A stretch of 64,000 bases of DNA. Origin: Mesocentrotus franciscanus (Eukaryota; Echinodermata; Echinoidea; Camarodonta; Strongylocentrotidae). The stretch spans positions 29,765,218 to 29,829,217 of the forward strand of contig CP137672.1 in the NCBI GenBank assembly GCA_037976565.1, given 5' to 3'. Below, piece by piece: positions 1 through 12,328 of this stretch (the first letter of the stretch is position 1; every line of letters starts with the position of its first letter). A program made the translations under genes and the position numbers. Under the pieces are notes generated by a model, which had not been told where the DNA came from, made no database searches, and saw only the letters and a program-made list of their open reading frames with translations.

Positions 1-11
1 AATAAGCGGGG

Positions 12-222
12 TACTACTACTACTACTACTACTACTACTAGTAAGGATAAGGAGCACTTTTTGTTGCTCAACGGGGGGAATAGTTCTGTTTTTTTTTAAA
101 CTCAATATCCACCCTTGAGCACCAGGGGAGGGGGACCGTCTTCTTTTTTTAACAAAAGAGGGTGTTTTTACTTGTTTTTTCTTTACAGGGGAGGGGGCCG
201 GGGCCCCCTGGATCCGCCACTG
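12..222. mobile_element. Fragment of a hAT-like nonautonomous element beside an ACT repeat
   Basis: After a short run of TAC triplets the sequence has a G-rich, pseudo-poor segment ending in ctggatccgccactg at 208-222. That end resembles the ends of the better-preserved copies at 6460-6683 and 41293-41709. The other end and the target duplication are not visible, so this is called a fragment by similarity only. Confidence 0.45.
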
Positions 223-269
223 ACCACCACCACTACTAATACTACTACAGCAACTACTATTACTACTTA

Positions 270-310
<41 letters not shown>

Positions 311-501
311 TAACTTAAACCTACAACAAAACCATTACTACTACTACTACAACAACAACTACTACTACTACTACTCTAACTTAAAACTACAACAAAACTA
401 CTACTACGACTACTACTACTACTACTACTACTACCACTAGTCCACTACTACTACTACTACAATTACTACTACTACTACCACTACCACCACTACTACTACT
501 T

Positions 502-535
<34 letters not shown>

Positions 536-538
536 AGT
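223..538. repeat. (ACT)n-rich trinucleotide microsatellite
   Basis: About 300 bases made almost entirely of ACT/TAC/ACC triplets with a few interruptions (for example aacttaaa...acaacaaaac twice). It has open frames in several registers only because of its composition. It is not coding. Confidence 0.9.
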
Positions 539-589
539 ACTATAATTCTATGGTATTACATTTACAAGAGCTTATAATGCTGACAGTAA

Positions 590-670
590 CAGTGTCGCGG
601 TTTAGTGGTTTATTCACTTTACTTTCATTCTCATGGTTGATGGTTCGAATCCCAGCCAGGCAATTGCAGG
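590..670 (+). repeat. tRNA-derived SINE-like head
   Basis: The stretch holds an A-box-like tttagtggtt at 601-610 and an exact B box ggttcgaatcc at 643-653, with tRNA-like spacing. No cloverleaf could be assembled with confidence, so this is best read as an internal RNA polymerase III promoter of a tRNA-derived SINE. It might instead be a decayed tRNA gene. Confidence 0.4.
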
Positions 671-680
671 GGTACTCATA

Positions 681-2900
681 TTTGCAGGGCTTTCTGACAT
701 AATGACTAAACTGTTGACTTTCGCATGCCCTCATCCTCCTATATTTTCACAAATTTTCCCCACCTGGATAGAGAGAAACAAAATAGATTAATTTCCTTGC
801 ATGAAAAGGACATTATGTGCCATGCCAGGGCTCGAAGCCTTCAAATCTCAAGTAAAGTGTTTAAACTACTCGATTGTGTCACTCCAATAGGTTTACCGGA
901 AGTGCGTTGACTTATCGGTGATTCCATGATATGTATGCCTAATGACACCAACAAAATTGTATAAAACAATAAGAATCATGTTTGTCTCTGCCTTAAAAAG
1001 CTGTTTAAGTTCATGCATTTCATTTGCATACAATCATCGCGTTATCAATTGCTCGAAAAATTATCACCCCTATGAAAGACATCATATCGTGAAAAGCAAT
1101 CATTAGTGATAACGAAAAAACAAACACTTATAGGCCCTGAAGGCAATATTGAAAAGGGCTATATGTCTCTTTGTTTTTATATTTCATCGCCTTTTGAAGT
1201 ACACTTCACTTCGTGATATAACTGATCAAAGATATGTTTATGAATATCACTGTTGGATTATTAATTAATGTACTCTATTAAGTATTAAAAGCGGAATGAT
1301 GTATGGCGATGCTTGTAGGATGGGGCCATTAGACCGATCGATAGCCCACGAGACCGACGGCCTACTACGCAAAGAGCCCATGAAAGCGACAGCCCCTTAT
1401 AGAGCGACAGGCCACGAGGCTGACAATGCAAAAATACATAGAGAAGTTCATGGAACAGATTGAAAAAGAAGATGAAAAGATGAAAAACAAATCAAAACAG
1501 AACAAAAAAATACAAAGGTATTAGAGAAAGAGAAAAGGTCAGAGAGGGAGAGAGTGAGAAAGCGAGAGAAAATAAAGAAACATACGGGAAAAATTGAAAG
1601 AAAATATAATGAAAGAAGGAAAAGAATCATGAGGATAAAAAGAAAACATGATAAAAATAGAAATGCATAGAAATACGTTCGGGAGAAAAGGTGAGAAGAG
1701 GAAGGTAGGGAGGGGGAAACAAACAAAGAATAATATCGACGGAATGATAGGACAATTCAATATCTGTCTCATAATTATGTCGTCGGTCTAAATAACCAAC
1801 TAAAAAGCGACATGGAGATCGTTGAGACAATGTCAGTCCCACTTCCTAGTGAACACTCTGAAAGGTGACATCGGCGGTCCCATTGGCTGTAATAATAATA
1901 ATATTTTGTTTAATTCTTATGAAGCGATTTTACAGAATACTGATCAGAGCGCTGATACAAAAAAAAAAATGAATTAGCAGGAGAACATCAAAATCTGCAA
2001 GGAGAAAGTAATTGTCATAGAATAAAAGCAGCGAAGTATATTATTTCGTTTGCAGTTAACGCTTTGTTTCTAGATTCACTAGCTTTGAATTATGACTAAA
2101 ATAGTGACATGATAATTGTAAATTTATATTTTCCTTTGTGTTAGTTAAATGTTCTGGGGCCATTCTTCACGGTATGGACGTCATAATATAAACATTGTAA
2201 ACTCCTAACTTTCATCGATCTCCCAACTTTATATGTACCTTCTCACAACTTTCCCGCTATTTGAAACGAAGAAGTACAAGAAAAGCCAATAAAAACCCTT
2301 AACAATCTAGATAAACCCAAAGAGCAGTTCTGAACATTCACAATTGTTTAATTAACCGTTGTCAAGGTCTCATTTCTTAAGTCGTCGAACTTGTTAATGA
2401 TGGCACCTCCCTCCAAAAAATGAAACCGTCATAAATTCAAGTCACAGATAACATGTGTCATGCCCTGGGGTGAACTCATACTGTAATCGGTTTTTAATCG
2501 GTACCTGGTTGAAGTAATGTGTAGTCTGCACGTAGGCCCAACGCCTGATTTGTTAAAACACACACGTGACGCGCCAAATATAGCTGATTATCATTTTCAT
2601 CTAATTGCGGTAGATGAAGAACATCAGTGTTTCTTCTTGTCACTTGTCATTTTGAGCTGGAATGTCTCGCTGGAGCTGCTGCGACGGAAATACGAATCAG
2701 AAAGAGTGTCTGCAAGTAATTGAATATTTGCCTATTCCATTTTGTTAATACTGTGGCAAATTCAAATTACTTATTTAACTTCCTCGAAGAGTTTCGTGAC
2801 GAATTTAGAGCACCATCAAATCTGAAAAAAATTCGGTAAGTCTATCACATTAAATTGAAAGTTTGATTAAGTAAGACAGATTTCATGTGAGGTAGGCCTA
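681..2900. other. Gene-free AT-rich stretch with a polypurine tract
   Basis: No coding region is recognised here. A strongly purine-biased tract runs from about 1446 to 1720 (GAGAAAG-type, A/G on the + strand). Before it, 1335-1425 has a loosely repeated 'gacaggccacgag' theme. The rest is ordinary AT-rich intergenic sequence. Confidence 0.6.
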
Positions 2901-2924
2901 TGAACCTTCTATTTAATAAAGTAG

Positions 2925-3000
2925 AAATGTCGTGGTCTAGTGGATAAGTCATCGGACTACTGATCAAATGGTTCGCGGTTCGAGGTCGCTAGGTCGCTTT
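2925..3000 (+). repeat. tRNA-like A box/B box, SINE head
   Basis: The segment has tggtctagtgg at 2933-2943 (fits the A-box consensus) and ggttcgaggtc at 2977-2987 (close to the B box). It is followed by AT-rich DNA. Anticodon and acceptor stems do not fold convincingly by eye, so it is treated as a tRNA-derived SINE relic and not a functional tRNA. Confidence 0.45.
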
Positions 3001-3399
3001 GAATCCGAATATTATGATTTGATCATAATTTATGAATGATGAATATTGTCATGAAAACAAAATAGGGATGGGGATAAAATAAAACGGTTAAAAATGAAAG
3101 CTAGAAAGACGAGGGGAAAGACGTTTGCAGACAACAGCAAGAAGGCAGTAGGCAATGGAGTGAAGTGAAATGGAGATTATAGTATGTAAGGGAAGGGGAA
3201 AATTCTTTTTCACAAATTGGAACAGAAGTCATCTTTTGTTATCTAAGTTTTCAAGCGGCTGCTTTTCAAGAAAAGAGAGTGATATGTGACTGTGCTGCAC
3301 CCGGGTTATAAATTAAGTAGGTACTTAATTTACGGTAGATACTAACAGTTTTTGCTCAATATTTTTTTTTTTAAAATTACCTTGACATTTTTGGATTAA

Positions 3400-3900
3400 G
3401 AATCTATAGAAACCAAAGTTTTATGAAGTGGAGAGACCTTTCCAATATAAAAGACAGTGGCAGAGATGAAAAATGCATCAATTAATAGATCAGATCTCAT
3501 TTAACTTTTGGACTGACATTTGGACTTCTTCCTAGGCTGCTGCAGCAGGAAAACAGTATATGTTATAAACAAAACATCAAAGAATAACATGATCTACGTA
3601 GATAAAGAAAAGCTAGAAGCAATTGACTTCATTGTTTCCTGTGTTTATTTCACCATTATTTTCAATGGAAAAGTATAAAACAAACTGAATTTGTGACGCA
3701 GTAGAACAGCAGTAGAACTTTTTGAAGTTTCTAAAGTAGAATAATTTCCTTGCTGGTTGTCGGCGAACGCTTGGAAATTAATCGGCGACTGATCGTTTAT
3801 CATTCGTCGATCAGCAGCCGATCTTTTCCCAGCCGAATATCGCCTAATAATAGTCGGCAAGCGCTAGGAATCAGTCGGTGATCAGTCGGCAATCAATCAG
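3400..3900 (+). repeat. Left arm of a long inverted repeat (partner 9930-10470)
   Basis: This arm matches the reverse complement of 9930-10470 over several hundred bases with indels. Landmarks shared by both arms are gatcgtttatcattcgtcga (3792-3811), the ttttcaatggaaaagta block near 3660, ctgctgcagcagga near 3537, and ttttatgaagt near 3420. The arms enclose about 6 kb that includes a decayed LINE. Confidence 0.7.
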
Positions 3901-4929
3901 AGAATTGTAGTCTACCCTTGGAAGACCAAACTTTTTCACAACTAGTTTAGTCGGAAAAAAGGTTTTCGATGCAGCAGCATTAAACTCCAGCCGACCAAAA
4001 TGCTCCAGAGACCAATCGTCGACCACTGCCAAAAACCTCTCTGCAATATATTACAACTAACTCCCGACCATTGGTAATGGTGGTTCTCGGGAGTCGGCGA
4101 CCGGTCTTAGCTCTCGTGTGAGTCTACAACTAGTTTGCAAAAAAATTATGATGGGCGATCAGTAAGTTGTAAGTATTCACTAAATTTATTTCTCAAAACT
4201 CCAATTCTTTATCGTACATAACATAGAAAGCAAAGCATTTTCATAGTCCTACTTTATGCAAACCGAAACATAATTATAACAAAGCTTTTTATCATTAGAT
4301 AAACGAACATAAATATAACATAACTAATTGTTCATAATTTCACAGTGTATATGACTAAAACATAGCACAGTTACATCATTGGAAAATATTATCGCACTAC
4401 AACTATTTTATTCCCAAAACTAGAACAAGCATTGCTTTTCTCAGAATAATAGTATTGTATAGCGCTCATATCTGTCAGACTTGACACTCCTGGCGCTCCC
4501 GAATACTGAATCGCCGGCGAAAACTGAATTTACTTTTAAAAAAATTATCAACATATTATCATACAGAATTATTTTTCCTTTATTAAAACACACAATTTAC
4601 CCCGAAACCCTCTCCCTTCCTTCCCTCTTCTCTAACTCCTTGTTTTCCTCCCTCCTCCCCCTCCATTCTACTTGGATGGTGTGGATAGGGAATGCATTCT
4701 GGGACAGGTTTCTTACTATATCGAAATGACTTGAGTAGTTGCCTTCGTTCCACCCCTACCTCGCTCTGCCTAAAACTTCCCAGTTTTCCCATTTTCTCAG
4801 ATGCAGGGAAAATTTATTTCTCATCGATGCCAAATTCTTTTCCTCCGATTCATCTTCCTTGAAACTGCGTTAAATTTCATCCACGTTTATAGATGAACTC
4901 CGTTCTCTTCCTACGAAAATCCAATACTT

Positions 4930-7900
4930 TACAAGAATTAAAATATGATTTACCAATTGCTCTTTTCCTTGATCAATTTATGTTATTCCTAAAAATATCT
5001 TTTCCCAACTTAGATTAGGTTTGGATATAAAGTCAAAAATATTATTACAGTCGTTCCATCCTATATCAAACGAACTTTTTCATCTTCAAAAAATAAGTGA
5101 CAAATGTCTCCTCTTCAAAATTGATACAAAATTAAAGTTGATTTGTGTAAATAATTCCATGCAGTAGTGGAATTCCCTTAATCGGCTACTTAAGATATTT
5201 TGTCTTGGTCTCTCAACATCGTTTTCAATATCTTTATGAAAAAAAAATATTTATCTTTTATCCTTACAAAAATCTTTGGCGTTACTGATTTTTGCTTAAG
5301 AAATTCCGTGTAGATTTATTTTGATACAATATCATTTATTGATATGATATTTTTTCCTAGTAAAAAAGCAATTCCCCGTAAATCATGAGCCGGATCACTG
5401 CCTTTTCTCATATTTCTTTTCCAGCTAATTAGAAGTGTTTCATAAATGATCTGTATCAGTTTAAAGTCATTTGAATTCAATCCCAGATGTTGGAAATATG
5501 CAAAAGATCTCAAGTTTCCACCTTGATCTATATTATGTTTTATTTTATATATATTTTTATCTAAGAAGTTTTTGTAAAATATATACTTCCATTTTACTCG
5601 CATGAATTTATTATTCAAAATTATCTCATTTTCTTTATATGGTTCATATTTCATCTGAAAATCCCTCGTATCCATCCAAACCAATACTATACAATTGTGG
5701 CAACGTTATCTTCAACAGTCCAAGGAGATAGTCACATAAAAATATGAATTTCCCTCCCAAGTGTTTTGAGGCATAATTAAAATACTGCTTCCATTTCATT
5801 TCATTAACTTCTGTAAGTTTATTGAACCCCTACATAACCCTCTGTGCTTTTATCAACAACTACAAATTCATAATTTTCAGACCTGGCAATCTACATACAA
5901 GGTATTTTGGATAATTGTATTCCTCCCACCCCACAAAAAAACCTTATCTAAATCCTCATATACCCATCATGGGTCCGGTGTGAGGGATGCCACATAAATG
6001 AATTTAGAATATACAAACAACTTTAATAACTGTACTTTACCCATCATTGTGAAATCTCTCTGCTTCCACCAACTCTTTATTTTACTTAGTATTTCTTTAT
6101 AATTAAACAAATATCTTTTACTTTTCCTTTTAGGGAAAAACTATCCCTAGAATCTGTACAAATTCTACTTTTTGACCAAAGGATATATATAACATAACTT
6201 TCTTTGTAGGGCACCTACCAACAGTATTTTGGTATTTATCATCGTTTACTCGGAGTGCGGATAGTTTTCTGAAATTCCCCAACAGTTTTATTACTTTTGT
6301 TACAGAGTCCTCATCTTGAACAAAATGGGTCATATCATCTGCATACATAACCTGCTTTACTTCCACCTCTCCAAACTTATTCCTTTGACACCCTTATTAT
6401 ATCGTATATTATGTGCCAGTATTTCTATACATAAGAAAAACAGATATGGAGACAGAGGACAGTAGCTGATCCAGGGGGCAGGGGCACGGGCCCCACCCTG
6501 GCACAAAAGAAGTAAAAGAGAGATAGTAACCACAATTGTACCTTTTATTTTTGCTCAAATGGGGGGGGGGGTTGAGTAAAAAAATAGTGCTCATTACCCC
6601 CCCTCCCCGTTGAGCAAAAACAAAATTAGTGCTCACTATCCCCCTTGGGCCCCCGCCCTCGCCGCCGGCTAGATCCGCCCCTGACAGAGGATCCCCCTGT
6701 CTAACAGCCTTTCTTCATTAAAATAGCCTGTCGAATTTCCTCCATTAAAGACACACCTTTGTGTGTTTATAGGCCCCTATACAGTTTTTTCATCAAAAAG
6801 AACATAATGTTTTGTATAGAAAGCTGTGCGACATCGAGTCAAAAGGCTTTAAACCCTGGCATGTTATTATGAGACGTATGAAAAACAACATCGTCTATTC
6901 TTTTAATCGCTTTTCCTATAGTTCTTTCCCTCATTAACCTTATTTGATCTATTATAGAACAATGTCTTCCAAGGCCTCTTTCATTCTTGTAGCCATTTCT
7001 TTAGAAACTCTTATAGTCGATATTTAATAAGGATATTGGCCTTTAATTTTGTAGTAAATGTGGATCATTCCCTTCTTTAGCTATTAGGATAATAATGGCC
7101 TGTTTCTGTGATGCCGATAGCTCTTCCGAGACATAGACTTCATTAAAGGCACCTATAAGTAAATATGTTATGTATGTCCAAAATATATTGTAAAATTTAA
7201 CTGTTAGCCCATCATTTCCTTGTGATTTATTTTGTTTAATTTCTTTCAGAACCTCAAAACATTCCTCTTCAAATATCCCTCCTTAACAATTTCCCAAAGT
7301 GTTCCCTTGTCAATGTTGGTAGATCTTTAACAAAAAGTCCCTATCAGATGCAGTTGTTTCTTCCATATCTTCCCTAGCGTAAAGTTTGGTTTAAAATGTC
7401 TTCCTCCTTATCAATAATTTCTCTGTCCTCATTGACTAACCTCTTAATGATACTTTTCCTTTTATTATTTTGTATGCAACAGGTGACTAAAGTATCTTGT
7501 GCCTCTTTTCTCACTTTCATACCATTTCTGCCCGGGATCGAATTTTAATCCCTTCATAAATATATTCATAACTGCCTGCGAGTTATTTTTTCTTATTTTT
7601 AATTCCTTAAATTTTTCTTCAGTTACTCCTTGAATAAGAATTTGTTCTAAAATTCGAAATTCTCTTTACGCTCTTCGATATATGGCCAATCTCTTTGAAA
7701 AAGCTTGTGTAAATTAAGCTCCTTATTTTCATTTGTCTATATATAATAGTCCCAGAGCACTCGTCTATCTATAATTTCTAACTTCAGTTCCTCCTTTAAT
7801 AGGATTATCTCATCTATCATCTGTTTAACATATTCTACGTTTGCACAAAGACTATTGTTAAATTCCCAATAAGATCCATTCTTCTTTTGTATATCCTGTT

Positions 7901-8640
7901 CTGTTTTATCGTAGAGAGACAGAAATATTACTGAGTGGTCGGGTGCGAAATAAGATACTATATCGCACCTAATAACCAGCCTTCCAGATCTTCAGATATG
8001 AGCCAATGGTCTTATCGACTTTGCATAAATGGATTATTTTTGGTGAAAGTGAATTGTTTTTTCAATTGTTTTCTTTCTCTCCATATATTTATTAACTGTA
8101 ACGCTTCCATAACCTCGCTTACTTCCTTACTAAATCTTTTTTGAGGGCTTTGCTTCACTCTTACATTATAAACTCACTCATAATTTCTAATCAAATTGAA
8201 ATCTCCCCTTATTAAAACATAATTATTAGTCCTATTTAGCTTGTTCAAGATTCTATATAGTTCCTGTAACATTTGTATTTGTTTTTTCTCTTTATCCCTC
8301 GTCGGAAAATATACGTCACATTACACCATCCTACACGCTTGAATTTCACAGTCTATTCATTTTAAAAATTTAACGTCCACTGTCGTCTTGCTCTATGTTT
8401 TTGAGTTTAAAGGTCTTGATTAGAATAAGTACCCCTCTGCTGTAAGTAGATCTGTTACTATAAAAACATGACCCGTCTTACATAGAACTCCACCTGTCCT
8501 CAATGTCCTAGAACTATGAGTTTCTTGTACAAATATAACATCCCCCTTTTCCTTGCACCAAATATTCTTCCTCTTTTGGCACTTTCTTTAAGTTATCTTT
8601 AGAAAGATACTTAATCGATCTCATTAAAAGAGATCGGACA
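4930..8640 (-). mobile_element. Decayed L1/Tx1-like non-LTR retrotransposon (ORF2 remnants)
   Basis: Read on the - strand from about 8640 down, broken frames show apurinic endonuclease signatures. These are GDVIFVQETHSS near 8535-8500, IRGDFNLI near 8205-8180, and PDHSVIF near 7945-7925. An L1-type reverse transcriptase core with YADD lies at 6345-6334, and a 122-codon open piece at 5684-5316 resembles the post-RT region. The order EN then RT is that of an L1-clade ORF2. Many stops and frameshifts separate the pieces, so the copy is inactive. A hAT-like element (6460-6683) is inserted into it. Confidence 0.75.
6460..6683. mobile_element. hAT-like MITE with 8-bp target duplication
   Basis: The element begins cagtagctgatcc and ends tagatccgcccctg. 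It is flanked on both sides by the 8-base direct repeat acagagga (6452-6459 and 6684-6691). An 8-bp duplication and CAGgggcggatcc-type ends fit nonautonomous hAT elements. The inside is G/C-run rich and has no transposase. Confidence 0.8.
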
Positions 8641-8649
8641 ATTTTAAGT

Positions 8650-9925
8650 CGTTTTCGCTGTGGCAATCATTACCTGCCGATTGTAGCTGGTAGATATTCA
8701 AATACTCCCAGGAAAATGAGGTTATGTACGCTTTGCAATTTGTAATCACTTGGGGATGAGTTTCATTACTTGTTTGTATGCCCTACCTTTCGTTCTGACA
8801 GAAAATTGTTAATCGATAAATATTTTATTGAAAGACCGAATACACTGAAAATGGATCAGCTTTTTAACTCCAATAATGTACAAACACGTTTAAACTTAGT
8901 AACATTCTGTCGAAAAATAATGCTTTGTTCTCATTAATTTAAGTATGTGCACAACACATGTTATGAGTTCAATATTAACTTTATGTTTCTCTTTTTTTGT
9001 CTTATATCAAATGATTAATTTGATATCAAGAATATTTTCAGTAATTCATTAATTCAAATATCAATTTACTGGTGCCAGTAACTTTCTTTTTCAATTTCTT
9101 CCATTAATTTTGGCATTAATTATCGTTGTATTTATTTTTATCGTGTATTTTTAAAATAATTATTATCATTATTAATATTATTATTAATATTGTTATAAGT
9201 ATTATAATAATTATCATTATTATCATCATAATTTTTCTGACTATTGTCGATAGTGTTATTTTTATTGATTAACATTAATTCGATTTAAATTGTATATTGT
9301 ACAGGGTTAAATTGACAAATTCAAACTGATTATAAACTTCTCCAATACCCCAATGTGGGTGACATGAGAATAAATTGTCATTGTCATTGACATTGTCACC
9401 ATATGCCAGCCAATCATTAAGTTAAAAGTTGACCTTACATTGATCTTTAACGGGATTATTTCAACATTGGTGACGGACCGTAAATCCAGCGACAAATCCC
9501 GTGAAAAATCCTATCAAGGGAGAATTTTCTAGTTTCGTTATAGGAGTTTTCACGGGATTTTTCACGGGATTTTTCGCGGGATAATTGATGACAGACAGCC
9601 AATTATGTGGATAACTATAATCTAGATAACTATTTTCCAGATAATTGGCCTCTGTCTGACACCGCCTAAGGATCAACAGTCGAGAACGGTACAACGAATC
9701 GTCTTCTTTCTCTAATAATTTAATGAAAGGTCAAATGTCAGCGCTGACTAAGTTTGACCAATCAGAGGCCTGGAAAATAGTCGGTCACAACATAATTGTC
9801 GGTGAAAAACCACCGACTAATGTTTCATGAAACGCCCCCCCCCCCATGTTCGCACCCCTAAAATACAATCCTAGATACGCGCTTGAGAGGTTTGTGCTGC
9901 CAGCTGCATCGGAAATCCTTTCTCA
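8650..9925. other. Gene-free stretch, AT-rich, with a relative of the 61-kb repeat
   Basis: No gene is recognised. Positions 9160-9235 form an (ATT)n-like AT-rich run. The stretch 9510-9590 repeats 'cacgggattttt'. Positions 9680-9735 (gagaacggtacaacgaatcgtcttctttctctaataatttaatgaaa, given here in part) and about 9840-9890 resemble the tandem array at 61035-61620, so the same repeat family is present at both places. Confidence 0.55.
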
Positions 9926-9929
9926 GACT

Positions 9930-10470
9930 GATTACCAACTTATCGCCGGCTGATCCGGGCGATCCCAGTGCTTGCTGACTATTACCGGGTGATATTTATT
10001 TGAAAAAGAGTCGGCAGCTGATCGACGAATGATAAACGATCAGTAGCCGATTTACTCTCCAAGTGATTACCGAACAACGACAACTAGCAAGGAATTAAAC
10101 TGTAGAAAGCTCTGTTTGATACTTTTCCATTGAAAGAAAATAGCGGACAAAAACAAAGAACATTTGATAATTTTGTATTGGAAGGAAAGACCGTAATCAA
10201 GAACACATGAAACTTTCACAAAATTAATTGCTTCTACTGTTTCTTCATCTACTTAGATTATGTTATTCTGTGAAATTTAACAAAAGAAATCCTATTCTTT
10301 CCTCCTGCAGCAGCCCAGTTAAAAGATCAAATTGTCAGTCTCCCAATTTAATAAAGTCTAATCTATTCACTGATACATCTAACTTAATATGTTAGTGTCT
10401 CTCATGTGGAAAAAAATACCCCAACTTCATAAAACCCCCCATTTTGGGGGGATTTTTTTTATAGATTTTC
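9930..10470 (-). repeat. Right arm of the long inverted repeat (partner 3400-3900)
   Basis: This is the reverse complement of the left arm with indels: cgacgaatgataaacgatca at about 10023-10042, the ttccattgaaag block near 10125, and cctcctgcagcagcc near 10300. It ends in a small local palindrome (cccccattttgggggg) near 10436-10452. It lies about 200 bases upstream of the first exon proposed for the NLR gene. Confidence 0.7.
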
Positions 10471-10685
10471 AAAACCAAAACCAACAGCAACGACGAAAAC
10501 TACAAAAGCAAACATATCAAGGTAATGTTTTTGACATGAATACATGTATTGCGCATTATCAATAATGTGCACTGTCATCATCATAATGATTTTATAGCCT
10601 AGATGCAGTTAAATCATCCATATCACATTGTCGCTGTAATAATGCTAATATTGAAATCAAGAACGTTTCACAACTCTCATTACAG

Positions 10686-10748
10686 GTATTTGCATTCTAC
10701 ATCTCCGGGACAAATATCTATTGACAGGATGGGAGGCACATTGACAAC
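10686..10748 (+). CDS. Candidate first coding exon of the NLR gene (start ATG at 10729)
   Basis: A pyrimidine-rich acceptor (ctctcattacag) precedes 10686 and a strong donor gtaagc begins at 10749. An ATG at 10729-10731 gives MGGTLT plus two bases of a codon. Those two bases join in phase to an acceptor at 11375-11376 (ttaatag), giving MGGTLTTQSQIY and then the DEATH domain with no stop. The alternative acceptor at 11386 would need a phase-0 partner, which this exon does not supply. The frame is also open upstream of the ATG to 10686, so the true start could lie in an earlier exon. This is an inference from phase matching. Confidence 0.5.
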
Positions 10749-11376
10749 GTAAGCTAACTGTTTATTATAGGTTTCTTGTGTCTTGGATAATCCTTGTCAC
10801 TAGTGTTATGTCACCCCTAGTAAAACGTTTATGTAGCCGTATTCGACATTCATCGAGCTAGCATAAGATAAGCACATAACAAAATACAGAGGATTACAAT
10901 GTTTTTCATATTTACCAAACTATTGTTTAAATGTGAAAAATTGATTTTGTGCAGTTTTAGAATAGTGGTTAGGAATCATGGTAATATGCATTCATGTCTG
11001 AGTGGGAAAAAAATAGAGAGAGAGCAAACATAGTGACCCATCAGTAGGCCTATGTATGTCCTGGCTGTCTTGTTGGTATTTCGATTTCATGTTAATTTGC
11101 TTCTTTTCCTAAACAACACCAATATTTATGACGATAAGGTTATCCCTTTAATGATAACCAAATCACGCATTTCTTAGAGTCAAACTATATTTTATTTATT
11201 GCAAGTATACTTTTCACCCATTTCTTTCCGTCTTTCAGTTCGGAAAAGTTACCATGCTCTTAGAATTTTCTCGTCATTGTTTAATCTTTAAAGAAAGGCT
11301 ACTTTGCGAGAATGAGCTCACATTTTAAAATAAACCTAATTCATGCCGAACAATCTCTTTCTTAATTGATTAATAG

Positions 11377-11675
11377 TCAATCACAGATTTACCAAGGTCG
11401 ATACGATGACACCATCTACAGAATAGCAGAAGCCATATCAGATGACAGGGATTTAAGGAAGCTTGGTTTGGCGCTAGGGCTCAGTCGTAGTGCGATCTTC
11501 AAGGCTATCACGAAAAACTGGGAAGAAGGCCCTAAAACCGCCGAAGGCAACAAGATGATGCTTCTCAAATGGGCGAAAACCATCAACCGATCCGAACTTC
11601 TACTTCCGGCTCTCAGATCAGCTCTCGATAGAGCTGGGTTAGCAGAGATAGCAGAATCATGTTTCCCAACTGTAG
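11377..11675 (+). CDS. DEATH-domain exon of the NLR gene
   Basis: The exon encodes about 100 residues with the amphipathic pattern of a DEATH domain. Helix 1 is TIYRIAEAIS, followed by LRKLGLALGLSRSAIFKAI, an NKMMLLKWAK helix near two thirds, and LRSALDRAGLAEIAE at the end. The 'LG..LGL', 'LL.W' and 'L..AL...GL..IA' spacings are those of the superfamily. DEATH domains recruit adaptors by homotypic contacts, and in echinoderm NLRs this is the usual N-terminal effector. The exon ends at g11675 before gtacgt, leaving phase 1, which fits every linker exon downstream and the NACHT exon. Two broken copies lie at 16461 and 17771. The 5' boundary could instead be 11387. Confidence 0.85.
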
Positions 11676-11837
11676 GTACGTTTATAGTTATACAATCCTT
11701 CATTTGTTTCGTTACCGAGTAGTTTTGAATATAACCCATCTACCTCCATCAGCACTTCTCAAGTAGAAATGCTATCGCTCCATATTTTAGGAAAAATATA
11801 AGTAATTAGATAACTCGAATTGGCAATGCATTTCACT

Positions 11838-11956
11838 TTAGATACGAAGAGTAGAGGAGAAAGAGGAAGTGGAAGAGGAAGAGGAAGAAGAAGGCAAGAA
11901 GAAGAAGGAGAAGAAGTAAACGAAAAAGAAAAGAATAAGAATAAAGAAAAGGAAAC
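11838..11956 (+). repeat. Polypurine (GAA/GGA)n tract, copy A
   Basis: About 120 bases are nearly pure A/G on the + strand. Equivalent tracts follow the two broken DEATH-exon copies (16710-16812 and 18176-18378), so the tract belongs to the triplicated unit and has expanded to different lengths. Confidence 0.8.
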
Positions 11957-12128
11957 TTTCCCCCGTATTCCTATTCAGTTCATAACTCTGGTATAGGCCT
12001 ATAGAAGGATATTCTGGTCATAGGTAGATTCAGACCATCTAAGTTACTAACAGAAAAAGGTGTCAGTCTCAGAGACCCAACACCTAGTCCTACGTCAGGC
12101 TGATTCCAGTCCGCCAATAGACCATAGA

Positions 12129-12279
12129 CAGGGGCGGATCCAAGTGGGGGCCGAATCGGACGCGGTCCCCTGTCCCTTCCCTCCCCCTTTTGGCGGCCTA
12201 AAAATTGGGGGAAGAGAGAGTGAAGGATGAAAAAGGGAGAAAAAAGAGAGAAAAGAAGGTAAAAGAGAAGAAGAGGAAA

Positions 12280-12328
<49 letters not shown>

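Noticed and set aside
115..318. Threonine-rich open frame over the ACT microsatellite
   Set aside because: Pure product of the triplet repeat; no splice signals or non-repetitive protein part.
590..653. Functional tRNA gene
   Set aside because: A and B boxes are present, but the stems do not pair and no clear anticodon arm is seen; SINE-like origin is preferred.
1448..1842. Overlapping phenylalanine/leucine/serine-rich frames on the - strand
   Set aside because: They lie over a polypurine tract and reflect its composition, not a membrane protein.
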